Assembly: GCF_004345245.1 (NCBI RefSeq)
Contig: NZ_SLUQ01000015.1
Span: 62,001-126,000, forward strand
Reading direction: 5' to 3'
Origin: Rhizobium sp. BK251
GTDB taxonomy: Bacteria > Pseudomonadota > Alphaproteobacteria > Rhizobiales > Rhizobiaceae
DNA: 64,000 bases
Both the position numbers and the translations under genes were made by a program. The notes beneath the pieces were generated by a model. That model worked only from the letters and a program-made list of their open reading frames with translations, was not told the DNA's origin and did not search any database. This document shows, in pieces, positions 26,149 to 36,267 of this stretch; the stretch's first letter is position 1, and every line of letters begins with the position of its first letter.

Positions 26149-28164
26149 ATGCGTTTTCGCCAGATCCATCTCGATTTTCATACGTCAGGCCTCATCCCGG
26201 GCATCGGCTCTCGGTTCAATGCCAGTGAGTTTGCGTCAGCATTCAAGAATGCGCATGTCGATTCAGTCACCGTCTTTTCAAAGTGCCATCACGGCTATTC
26301 GTACCATCCGACCAAGGTCGGCGAGACCCATCCCGGTCTGCGCTTCGACCTGCTGCGGGCTCAGCTCGACGCCTTGCACGGCGCTGGCATCAACGCTCCC
26401 ATTTATCTGACGGCCACATGGGACGAGCTTGCCGCCCATCGTCACCCCGAATGGCGTGCAGTATCACCCGAGGGTGGCCAGCCTCGTCAGGGCACGACAC
26501 CAAACGGACCCGGGTGGGCATTTCTCGACTTCTCGACACCCTATCTCGACTATCTGTGCGCGCAGACAGAGGAGGTAATGACCAACTACCCCGACGGCGA
26601 TGGCATCTTCATGGACATCGCCTTCCAATTGCCATCCGTCAGTGCCTCGGCACGCGACAAGATGGACGCAATGGGGTTGGACTGGACCAATCCGCAGGAT
26701 GTGCATAAGTTCACGCATCAGTCGGCTGAAAATTTCTATCAGCGTGTGCGTGACGCGGTTCACAAGCACAATCCCAGCATGCCTCTGTTCTTCAATTCCG
26801 GCCATATGCGCCGCGGCTTGCGGTCTCACTATGCCGATTATTACAGCCATCTGGAGATCGAGTCGCTTCCGACGGCCGGTTGGGGCTATGATCACTTCCC
26901 TCTCAGTGCCCGCTACTTTGATGCGCTCAAAATTCCCTTTCTCGGGATGACCGGGAAGTTCCATTTTCATTGGGGCGAAGTCGGTGGCTACAAGGTGCCC
27001 GAAGCGCTTGTGTATGAATGCGGAGCCATGCTTGCCCACGGGGCGCGGTGCTCCATCGGCGACCATCTGCATCCCACCGGGCAGATCGATAAATCCACGA
27101 TGTCTATCATTGCTCCCGCCTATGAGTGGGTCGAGCGGCGCGAGCCATGGGCAATCGACACCGAAAACCGGGCGGAGATTGCGCTGCTTTCGGCGGAGGC
27201 CGCGTCGAGACCCTCCCTCGTGGGAATTCCGGGGCAATCCGACCATCGGTTCGACGGTCCTGAACACGGAGCAGTCCGGGTGCTGTTGGAAGGCAAATTC
27301 GCCTTCGACGTCGTCGATACCGAAAGTGACTTCTCGCCGTATCGACTGCTCATCCTGCCTGACGTGATCGAGGTCGATCCGCGGCTCAAGGCTAAAATAG
27401 ACGCCTATGCGGCAGAGGGCGGAAGGGTGCTTCTGACCGGCAAGAGCGGCATCGATCCAGACAAGGGGTTCCTGTTCGACGTCGGGGCGAAGTGGAAGGG
27501 AACGTCGCAGATGACTGGCGGTGACTACCTGTTGCCGATCGACGAGTTGCGTGCCGGATTCGTGAATGATCCGCTCTTCACCTACCAGCCGTCGGAGCAG
27601 ATCGTGGTGACCGATGGCACTTCGTTGGGTGAAGTGTATGATCCCTATTTCGATCGACGGCCACAGCACTTCTCGGGCCACGTGAACGCTCCCAGCAAGC
27701 CCGAGGCATCCGGCTTTGCGGCAGGGTCGGAGAAGGGCAACTTTACCTATCTCGCTCACCCCATATTCAGCTGCTATCATCAGGCTGGCGCCGTGGCGAT
27801 GCTGGAGATCGCCGAAAAGGCGATCAATCGCGCCTTGGGTCGCCCCAAGATCGTTACGACCTCCCTTCCGCGTGCGGGCAGGGTGACCGTGCGCAGCCAG
27901 CCGGGTGAGCGTCGCGACATCGTACATCTGCTCCATGCCACGCCTGCGCTCCGAGGCAACCTGCGCGGCGCGAACATCCAGCCAATTCAAGACATCACAA
28001 CGCTACACGAGGTATCGGTCTCACTCGCTTCGCGAGGCCAGGTGGAGGCGGTGCGTATCGTCCCGGCCTTGCAACCGCTGGACTTTGTCGTCGACGCGGA
28101 CCGCGTGGATTTCGTGGTTCCTGAGGTGAACGGCCACGCGATGGTGGAGATTGTCTATGCATAG
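26149..28164 (+). CDS. Glycoside-hydrolase-like protein (GHL6 type) with beta-galactosidase trimerisation-like domain
   Basis: A 671-aa cytoplasmic protein without a signal peptide. Residues about 1-330 look like a TIM barrel of the hypothetical glycosyl hydrolase 6 group: RQIHLDFHTSGLIPGIG at the start, YLTATWDE, DGIFMDIAFQ and EIESLPTAGWGYDHF. Residues about 340-560 resemble the GATase-like trimerisation domain of GH42 enzymes (VVDTESDFSPYRLLILPDVI, AEGGRVLLTGKSG). It ends the LacI/ABC operon, so it probably cleaves an imported oligosaccharide. Asp in MDIAF and Glu in LEIES are candidate catalytic residues; substrate unknown. Confidence 0.75.
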   Translation: MRFRQIHLDFHTSGLIPGIGSRFNASEFASAFKNAHVDSVTVFSKCHHGYSYHPTKVGETHPGLRFDLLRAQLDALHGAGINAPIYLTATWDELAAHRHPEWRAVSPEGGQPRQGTTPNGPGWAFLDFSTPYLDYLCAQTEEVMTNYPDGDGIFMDIAFQLPSVSASARDKMDAMGLDWTNPQDVHKFTHQSAENFYQRVRDAVHKHNPSMPLFFNSGHMRRGLRSHYADYYSHLEIESLPTAGWGYDHFPLSARYFDALKIPFLGMTGKFHFHWGEVGGYKVPEALVYECGAMLAHGARCSIGDHLHPTGQIDKSTMSIIAPAYEWVERREPWAIDTENRAEIALLSAEAASRPSLVGIPGQSDHRFDGPEHGAVRVLLEGKFAFDVVDTESDFSPYRLLILPDVIEVDPRLKAKIDAYAAEGGRVLLTGKSGIDPDKGFLFDVGAKWKGTSQMTGGDYLLPIDELRAGFVNDPLFTYQPSEQIVVTDGTSLGEVYDPYFDRRPQHFSGHVNAPSKPEASGFAAGSEKGNFTYLAHPIFSCYHQAGAVAMLEIAEKAINRALGRPKIVTTSLPRAGRVTVRSQPGERRDIVHLLHATPALRGNLRGANIQPIQDITTLHEVSVSLASRGQVEAVRIVPALQPLDFVVDADRVDFVVPEVNGHAMVEIVYA

Positions 28165-28207
28165 CCGTTGGCGATGAACGGCTTTGCTCATCCATGAACG
28201 ACGCGCT

Positions 28208-28239
28208 CAACGCGTGAAGAAGTGGCTCTCCACGCGTTG
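28208..28239. terminator. Inverted repeat between convergent genes
   Basis: CAACGCGTG (28208-28216) and CACGCGTTG (28231-28239) form a perfect 9-bp stem with a 14-nt loop between the ends of the convergent glycosidase-like and M14 peptidase genes. A shared terminator is plausible by position, but neither side has a good T-run. Confidence 0.4.
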
Positions 28240-28337
28240 TTCGACATGTTTCAGCTCTCAACTGCGTGGTAGGTGGCAGTCAGCAAGCGCCGCAGGAGAC
28301 AGGAAATCGGCGATGCGCTGAAATCCTGCGACAGTCG

Positions 28338-30068
28338 TCAGGAGATCGGCTGCGGGAAAGCCATATGCTGCAATGCTTCATAGGCTGCGAGCACGGTCTC
28401 CATCTGCGCCGTATGACCGTCGATGAAGGCCTGACCGTAGATGGTCTCGTCGGGATACTCGGTGATGAGCGTCAGCGGCACCGTGTGGCGGTCGTCTACC
28501 GAGATCATGCAGGGAAAGCCGTTGATGACCTTGAAGCCGGTATCACCGGCATGGGTCTCGAAGAGCCGGATCTGGGCATTGTTGTAGTCGACGAGGCCGG
28601 GGACGGCGGCAAGCCGCCTGCTCACCGCATCGATGAGATATTCGCCCGCCTCGACCCAGCCGGCATGATGGCGCATGATGAGGAAGAAGCCCTTCGGCAG
28701 CGTCCACATCGCGAAATTGCGCGGCACGTAGCCGGAGAGCGGCCGTGTCCATTCATGGGCGGGATAGCCGTGCAGGTTGACGTGAAGCTTTGCTCCGGTC
28801 AGCCGCTCGGCCTCGATGCGGATGGCTTTCTCAAACAATCCTTCACCGGAGCGGTATTCCAGATCGTCGCCTAGTGCCGTGTAGCGGGAGGCATGATGCA
28901 TATGGCCGGGATTGTCGGCGCGAAGCCGCCAATGCACCTGGTATCCATCCGGGTTTTCGAGCGGCGAGACCGAAAAATGCGCGCCTGGCTGTCCGGCCAG
29001 CTGCTGTGCCGCGCGCAACGCCCCCACGATGCCGGTCGTCTCGTTGGCATGCTGCCCACCTGAGATGATGAGAGCACGGTCGCCCCCGGTGTGATAGCGC
29101 GCCGCCACGGCGCGACCCGCGCGCGAGCGGGCCTCGAAGGACACGCCTTCGATCGTCAGAAGCTCTGTCCTGACCTGTTCTGCCGCAAGCGGTGAGATCG
29201 CGGCAGCAAGCGGCTGGTATTCGGCGGTCAGTTCCGTTGCTGACAATGGCAGCGTCTCTATGCGAAGGGAGGGTGCGGCATCGGCATAACGGACATTCGG
29301 CACGATCTGGCCGGGCTGCAGCCCGCGGTCGCCGATCGGCCGGCCCGATCTCTTCTGGAAGACTTCGAGCAGCGAGAAGTACAAATCCTCGTGCAGAGCC
29401 TCGCGCAGACTTACCACTTCGTCGCCGATCGGCAGAGACCGGTCCTCGATCGGCAGGGACACGGCGATGTTCAACTCATCGAAATATGGCTCCGTCGAAC
29501 CCCAGCTGTGCGAGGCGATCGCCTGCATCGCGCGGTCGAACAAGGTCTCGTAATCAGTCTCCAGCGTTTCACCGGCGGCGCCGTCGATCGAGAGCCAGCC
29601 GGTTGGAGACAAAAGGGTCTCACCGACATGATCGGTATGTACCCGGTTGGGGGCAAAGATCCTGTGCGTCTCGGTCGCGCCGTTCTTCCGCGTCAGCGCC
29701 ACCCGATAGAGAAGTCCGCCCTCGTCCGCCGCTGAAAAGGCAAGCTTGGCACTGCCGACAAGGCCGGCAAGCGGATAGGCTTCCAGAAGGAAGCGGTTCG
29801 CCGGGCAGGCGGGATGCCGCGGATAGGCGATATCGATCGCTTCGATCGATCCGAGGTCTGCCTCTTCGAGAAAGAAATGCAGCAGCGGCTTGTAGGCGCT
29901 GCGGAAGCGGGCGGATACGCCATATGCGGCGAGCGTCTCCTCGGCCCGGCGCCGGCTCGCTTCGTCGTCGAAGGTCCAGGCCTCGACCCTGGTTCCTCTG
30001 GAACCGGAGAATCGTGTGACGAGCGCGTCGAGCGTGCGCTCGAAACTCTTTTCGCAGATGAGTGTCAT
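28338..30068 (-). CDS. M14-family (zinc carboxypeptidase-like) peptidase
   Basis: 576 aa from the ATG at 30068, which overlaps the upstream permease stop (ATGA); a longer open frame to 30458 lies wholly inside that permease. The zinc motif HANE (His340, Glu343) and a downstream His433 in NLHGYPAHEW fit M14 ligands. ENPDGYQVHWRLRADNPGH is typical of the carboxypeptidase substrate region. About 290 residues precede the catalytic domain. There is no signal peptide, so it acts in the cytoplasm, probably on the peptide or amide brought in by the Dpp-like importer of the same operon. Confidence 0.82.
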   Translation of the reverse strand: MTLICEKSFERTLDALVTRFSGSRGTRVEAWTFDDEASRRRAEETLAAYGVSARFRSAYKPLLHFFLEEADLGSIEAIDIAYPRHPACPANRFLLEAYPLAGLVGSAKLAFSAADEGGLLYRVALTRKNGATETHRIFAPNRVHTDHVGETLLSPTGWLSIDGAAGETLETDYETLFDRAMQAIASHSWGSTEPYFDELNIAVSLPIEDRSLPIGDEVVSLREALHEDLYFSLLEVFQKRSGRPIGDRGLQPGQIVPNVRYADAAPSLRIETLPLSATELTAEYQPLAAAISPLAAEQVRTELLTIEGVSFEARSRAGRAVAARYHTGGDRALIISGGQHANETTGIVGALRAAQQLAGQPGAHFSVSPLENPDGYQVHWRLRADNPGHMHHASRYTALGDDLEYRSGEGLFEKAIRIEAERLTGAKLHVNLHGYPAHEWTRPLSGYVPRNFAMWTLPKGFFLIMRHHAGWVEAGEYLIDAVSRRLAAVPGLVDYNNAQIRLFETHAGDTGFKVINGFPCMISVDDRHTVPLTLITEYPDETIYGQAFIDGHTAQMETVLAAYEALQHMAFPQPIS

Positions 30069-30910
30069 ACGGATGTCCTGCCTGTGGGATCGAGACTGTC
30101 GCGCAGCCAGTCGCCAAGGAGATTGAGACCGAGCACGGTCAGGAGAATGGCAAGGCCGGGAAAGACGCTGACCCACCAGGCCGTCTGCAGATAGGTGCGG
30201 CCTTCCGCCAGCATGCCGCCCCAACTCGGAGTGGTCGGGTCGATGCCGAGACCGAGGAAGGTGAGGCTGCTTTCGAGAAGGATATTGGTGGCGACGTTCA
30301 GCGTCATCAGCACAATGACCGGACCGATGAGGTTTGGCAGCAAGTGCTGCAGGATGATACGCCAGTCCTTCACCCCGATCGCCCGGGCAGAGAGGATGAA
30401 TTCGCGCTCGCGCAACGCCAGCACGGAACCACGTACGAGGCGGGCATACTGCACCCATTGCGAGACGACGAGCAGGATGATCGTGTTGGCAAGCCCGCCG
30501 CCCAGAATGGCGATGAAGGTGATGGCAAGCAGGATGAAGGGCAGCGCCAGCTGGATATCGGCAAAGCGCATGACGACCATGTCCCAGAACCCGCGATAGT
30601 ACCCGGCGACGAGCCCCATCACGACGCCGAAGACGACGCCGCCGGCGACCGAGACGAAGCCGACGAGCAGCGAGATCCTGCCGCCGGCGATGACCCTTGC
30701 CAGCACGTCACGGCCGAGCGGATCGGTGCCGAAGATGTGGGCCGGCCGAGTGAAGGGCGGCACCAGGCGCGACATCAGGTCGATCCTCTCCGCGCCGCCC
30801 GGAAAGAGCGTGCCGGAGAAGAGCACCGCGAGGCAGATCGTGCCGAGCAGCACGGCGCCGAGCAGAAATTCGAGCTTCAGGAAATGCGAGGAGGCATCGC
30901 GCGCGGCCAT
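30065..30910 (-). CDS. Peptide-type ABC transporter permease (DppC-like)
   Basis: 281 aa, six membrane segments, with the DppC/OppC landmarks FGTDPLGRDVLARVIAGGRISL (about 60-81) and a C-terminal GLGIDPTTPSWGGMLAEGR. The conserved cytoplasmic loop reads SARAIGVKDWRIILQHLLPN. Forms the inner-membrane channel with the DppB-like gene 3 bp upstream, and is coupled to the M14 peptidase downstream. Confidence 0.93.
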   Translation of the reverse strand: MAARDASSHFLKLEFLLGAVLLGTICLAVLFSGTLFPGGAERIDLMSRLVPPFTRPAHIFGTDPLGRDVLARVIAGGRISLLVGFVSVAGGVVFGVVMGLVAGYYRGFWDMVVMRFADIQLALPFILLAITFIAILGGGLANTIILLVVSQWVQYARLVRGSVLALREREFILSARAIGVKDWRIILQHLLPNLIGPVIVLMTLNVATNILLESSLTFLGLGIDPTTPSWGGMLAEGRTYLQTAWWVSVFPGLAILLTVLGLNLLGDWLRDSLDPTGRTSV

Positions 30911-30913
30911 GGT

Positions 30914-31837
30914 CTACTCCGTCCGGATGCGTGGGTCGACGAGGCCATAGGCGATATCGACGAGCAGGTTGACGCCGATGATCATCAGCGAAAGCACGGT
31001 GATGACGGCCTGCAGCACGGGATAGTCGCGTGCACCGACGGCATCGAATGCCAGCGTGCCGAGGCCCGGCCAGTTGAAGACGCGCTCGACGACGACGATG
31101 CCGCCGAGCAACCCGCCGAACTGCAGGCCGAAATAGGTGATCAGCGGAATGGCGCAGTTGCGCAGGGCATGCTTGTAGAGCACCACGTTCTCGCTGAGGC
31201 CCTTGGCGCGCGCGACCATGATATATTGCGACTGCAGCGTTTCCAGCATTGCCGTGCGCACCAGCCGCACATTCGTCGCCGTCAGGATGATCCCCATGGT
31301 GACGGCCGGCAGGATGAAGCTGGCAAAACCGTCCATGCCGCTCGGCGGCAGCCATGGAAGAGTGATGGCAAACAGCAGCACGAGCATCGTCGCCAGCCAG
31401 AAATTCGGGAAAGAGAGGCCGACGAGGGAAAGAATGCGGATCGCCTGGTCAGCCCATTTGCCCCTGGCCGTAGCCGCCTTGATGCCGAGCGGGATCGAGA
31501 TGACGATCGAGACGATGAGCGAGGAGGCGGCAAGCGAAAGCGTCGCGGGCAGGGCCTTGCCGATCAGCACCGAAACCGGCGTGCCGCCGAGGAAGCTGCG
31601 ACCAAAATCAAGCGTGACGATGCCCTTGAGGAAATTCAGATATTGCACGACGAAGGGCTGGTTGAGGCCAAGTCCCTCGCGGATGCGAACGAGATCGGCC
31701 TCGGTGACACGGCCGGCACCCTGCGTCAGCATCAGCGCCGGGTCGCCGGTCAGACGGATCGCGAAGGCGACCGTCAGGGTCACGGCAATGACGACGAACA
31801 CCGCCTGCAGCAGACGTTTGATCAGAAATGCGGCCAA
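30914..31837 (-). CDS. Peptide-type ABC transporter permease (DppB-like)
   Basis: 307 aa. The N-terminal AAFLIKRLLQAVFVVIAVTL segment, the RLTGDPA loop and the LDFGRSFLGGTPV stretch are typical of DppB/OppB, as is the C-terminal DIAYGLVDPRIRTE. The cytoplasmic loop reads VARAKGLSENVVLYKHALRN. It follows the binding-protein gene after a strong hairpin at 31861-31890. Confidence 0.93.
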   Translation of the reverse strand: MAAFLIKRLLQAVFVVIAVTLTVAFAIRLTGDPALMLTQGAGRVTEADLVRIREGLGLNQPFVVQYLNFLKGIVTLDFGRSFLGGTPVSVLIGKALPATLSLAASSLIVSIVISIPLGIKAATARGKWADQAIRILSLVGLSFPNFWLATMLVLLFAITLPWLPPSGMDGFASFILPAVTMGIILTATNVRLVRTAMLETLQSQYIMVARAKGLSENVVLYKHALRNCAIPLITYFGLQFGGLLGGIVVVERVFNWPGLGTLAFDAVGARDYPVLQAVITVLSLMIIGVNLLVDIAYGLVDPRIRTE

Positions 31838-31860
31838 GTCTCGCGTTCCCCTTTTTGCGT

Positions 31861-31890
31861 GGCCGCCGCCCCTTGTGCGGGGCGGCGGCC
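31861..31890 (-). terminator. Strong GC hairpin between binding protein and permease genes
   Basis: GGCCGCCGCCCC (31861-31872) pairs perfectly with GGGGCGGCGGCC (31879-31890) around a 6-nt loop. On the minus-strand transcript it follows the binding-protein stop by 7 nt and precedes the DppB-like gene. No U-run follows. It probably limits read-through or stabilises the binding-protein message. Confidence 0.6.
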
Positions 31891-31897
31891 GATCTCT

Positions 31898-33433
31898 TTA
31901 TTCGACGGTGACGTCGGTGAACTTCAGGCGGCTATCCGGTACTGGCGTGAAGTTTTTCACGCGCTTGTTGATGCCGAAGATCGCGTTGAGGTTATAGAGC
32001 GGCATTTCGAGCGCCCGATCAGCGGCGTAGTGGGCGATCTCCTGCAGCAGCTTCTCGCGCTCGGCCTTATCGGTGATGGTGCGCTGCTTGGCGAGCATGT
32101 CGTCCATCTTGGGGTCGCTGTCGTAGGGATTCCACTTTTCGCCAGTGTGATACATGGCGACGGCCGTGTTGTCGTAGTCGAGTGTCCAGCCGCCCCAGGA
32201 CTGCTGGAACATCGCGCCGGTCTTGCCCGACGGGATGATGTCATTGAGCAGCACGTTGGTCTCATAGGGCTTGATCGTCGCCGTGATGCCAATCATCTGA
32301 AGATAGGCGGAGATCGCCTGGGCGACCTCGATGAAGGTTGCTTCGTTGCCGCGAAGGTCGATCTGCACGGCAGCACCTGGCGCAACGCCGGCTTCCTTCA
32401 GGAGCGCCTTTGCCTGTTCCGGATCGTAGGGCAGCGGCTTCATCGCCGGATCGAAGCCGAAGGAGAGCGGACCCTGGAAGCTGGCGATCGGCACGGCCTG
32501 GCCGCCGAGCACCGAGTTGATGATTGCATCGCGGTCGACGCCCATGATCAGCGCCTTGCGCACGCGCTCGTCCTTGGTGATGCCGTCGCGCGTGTTGAAA
32601 CGCAACGCATAAACCGTCGGACCCGGCGAGGTGACGATGGCGAGCTTGGAATCACCCTGGACGGTCGGGATCATGCCGATCGGAATGGTCGGCGGGATGA
32701 CGAGGTCGACGCGCCCGGCCTGTAGCTCGGCAATTGCCGTGGAGGGCTCGGCGATGAAGCGGTATTCGAGATCGGAGATCTTCGGTGCGCCGCCCCAATA
32801 GTCGGAATTGGCGGCCAGCTGGATGTTGACCTTCGGCTCGTAGGAAACGAACTTGAAGGCGCCGGTGCCGACGGGATGGGCGTTGAAATAGTCGTCGCCC
32901 TTTTCCTGGATGTATTTCGGGGGCACGATCATGGCGCCATAGCCGGCAAGTTTGGTCAGAATGACCGGGTCGGCGACCTTCATCTTGAACTCGACGGTGT
33001 TGTTGTCGATCACCTCGACACTGCCGATCGAATTGTAGTTGGACTGCTGCGGGCCCTTGGCGCCTTCCGGACCGAGCAGGCGGTCGAAGGTGAACTTCAC
33101 GGCTGCCGCGTCGAAGGCCTCGCCGTCATGGAACTTCACGCCATCGCGCAGCTTGAAGCGGATGCGCATGCCGTTATCAAGCACCTCCCAGGAGGTCGCA
33201 AGGCCGGGCACGAGCTTCAGGTCCGGACCGCGATAGGTCAGGCCATCGAAAATATTGGTCGCGACCGACGCCCAGTTGACGAGAAAGGTGTCAATCGGGT
33301 CCCAGCTGCCCGGATCCTGTGGCGAAGAAACGGTCAGCTTGCCGGCGGCGAAGGCGGGTGCTGTCAAAAATGTAGTTCCGGCCATGGCAAGCGTCACCAG
33401 AGCCGTCGTCAATCCCCTTTTTAATATTGTCAT
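31898..33433 (-). CDS. Peptide-type ABC transporter substrate-binding protein (family 5)
   Basis: 511 aa starting at the ATG at 33433, which has AAGGGAG just upstream; the ORF extends 14 codons further without one. Signal peptide about 1-30 (APAFAAG). The SBP family 5 layout is clear: DPIDTFLVNWASVATNIFDGL, FKLRDGVKFHDGEAFDAAAVKFTFDRLL and RVRKALIMGVDRDAII. This family binds di/oligopeptides, opines or related solutes in the periplasm. It belongs to the MarR-headed minus-strand operon. Confidence 0.93.
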   Translation of the reverse strand: MTILKRGLTTALVTLAMAGTTFLTAPAFAAGKLTVSSPQDPGSWDPIDTFLVNWASVATNIFDGLTYRGPDLKLVPGLATSWEVLDNGMRIRFKLRDGVKFHDGEAFDAAAVKFTFDRLLGPEGAKGPQQSNYNSIGSVEVIDNNTVEFKMKVADPVILTKLAGYGAMIVPPKYIQEKGDDYFNAHPVGTGAFKFVSYEPKVNIQLAANSDYWGGAPKISDLEYRFIAEPSTAIAELQAGRVDLVIPPTIPIGMIPTVQGDSKLAIVTSPGPTVYALRFNTRDGITKDERVRKALIMGVDRDAIINSVLGGQAVPIASFQGPLSFGFDPAMKPLPYDPEQAKALLKEAGVAPGAAVQIDLRGNEATFIEVAQAISAYLQMIGITATIKPYETNVLLNDIIPSGKTGAMFQQSWGGWTLDYDNTAVAMYHTGEKWNPYDSDPKMDDMLAKQRTITDKAEREKLLQEIAHYAADRALEMPLYNLNAIFGINKRVKNFTPVPDSRLKFTDVTVE

Positions 33434-33471
33434 GCTTATGCTCCCTTTGAAGTATTCATGGTTCGTATCCG

Positions 33472-35298
<1,827 letters not shown>

Positions 35299-35308
35299 GC
35301 CATGTTTC

Positions 35309-35893
35309 TCATAAGGTAGTCGCAGCTCGGGCAGCCTGGTTGAAGGCACCCGACATGAAGCGCAGTACGGCAGCGAGTTCCGAAAGCGTCTCTTCGGAGG
35401 GCCGGGCATTGGCGGTGGAATCGACAAGCAGGTGCTCGCGGATCTGCCCGTAGCGGCTGCAGGCTTCCGCGCCCTTGTCGGTGATCTTGACCGTCTTTTC
35501 TTTCGCTGCCCGTCCGGTGGTCAGGAGGCCCGCGGCCTCCAGCTTGCGGATTGCGTAGTTGGCAACGTGCGTATCCTCGATATCGAGTACGAGGCAGATG
35601 TCGGCAAGCTTCTTTTCCCGGCCGCGGTGACGGATGGAGTGCAGGATCAGCACCTCCATCGGCGAAAGGCCGGGCAGCCCCGCAGCCGACATGCAACGCA
35701 CCATCCAGCGCTCGAAGGCATGCGAGGCGAGGATCAATCCGTACTCGACTTCCGACATTCCCGGCGAACCGCCCTCGGCGAGATGAGACGAAGAAACGAT
35801 TGGACCGATCGAGGCGATCGGACGCAAATGCTTGGGAAGCCTCTTCTTTTCGTCCTCCTTGCGGGTCCGAATTTCTTTCGGTTCTACCGTCAT
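35309..35893 (-). CDS. MarR-family transcriptional regulator
   Basis: 194 aa from MTVEPKEIR (ATG at 35893), chosen because GGGG lies about 8 nt upstream; alternative ATGs at 35908 and 35941 lack a site. The winged HTH spans about 95-165 (PMEVLILHSIRHRGREKKLADICLVLDI, then YAIRKLEAAGLLTTGRAAKEKTVKITDKG). It heads the operon with the fused ATPase and probably senses the transported compound. The same family type is often noted beside peptide/hydantoin importers. The region in front (35920-35960) is AT-rich and includes TTGACA on this strand. Confidence 0.85.
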   Translation of the reverse strand: MTVEPKEIRTRKEDEKKRLPKHLRPIASIGPIVSSSHLAEGGSPGMSEVEYGLILASHAFERWMVRCMSAAGLPGLSPMEVLILHSIRHRGREKKLADICLVLDIEDTHVANYAIRKLEAAGLLTTGRAAKEKTVKITDKGAEACSRYGQIREHLLVDSTANARPSEETLSELAAVLRFMSGAFNQAARAATTL

Positions 35894-36267
35894 TTGCGTG
35901 ATCCCCATCTTGGCGAAATTATGCCACCATTTTATCGACATTTTGTCAACGACACGATTGCCTATAATTTCGCCCTGATGATGAAACAAGCAGATCGAGG
36001 GGAAGGAGGCTCCGGCGCGGCCCTTGCGGCCGGCTCCGTTGGCGTCCGGCGCGCCGGCCGTCTTACGCGATGGCGCCTCCAAAGACTGCTATGTGATCGA
36101 TTCTCCCGTGCCATCACCAAACCCACGGGCCACTCCAGCGCCTGGAGGGCAAACCTATCCAATGAACACTGGCGATAATCTCCCTTGGGGTTTACCAATG
36201 GCCGGTAAGGCCTTCTGGCGGCTTGCGCCGGCCACAGGAGCGCCGTGCAACGCTCAGAAGGCAGGCA

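Noticed and set aside
26464..27990. A 508-codon minus-strand open frame
   Set aside because: Antisense to the glycosidase-like gene; composition typical of a shadow frame.
30062..32725. An 887-codon open frame on the plus strand
   Set aside because: It is antisense to two permease genes, a binding-protein gene and the peptidase start, all with clear families. Its composition is rich in Asp/His/Arg, as expected for the shadow of GC-rich genes.
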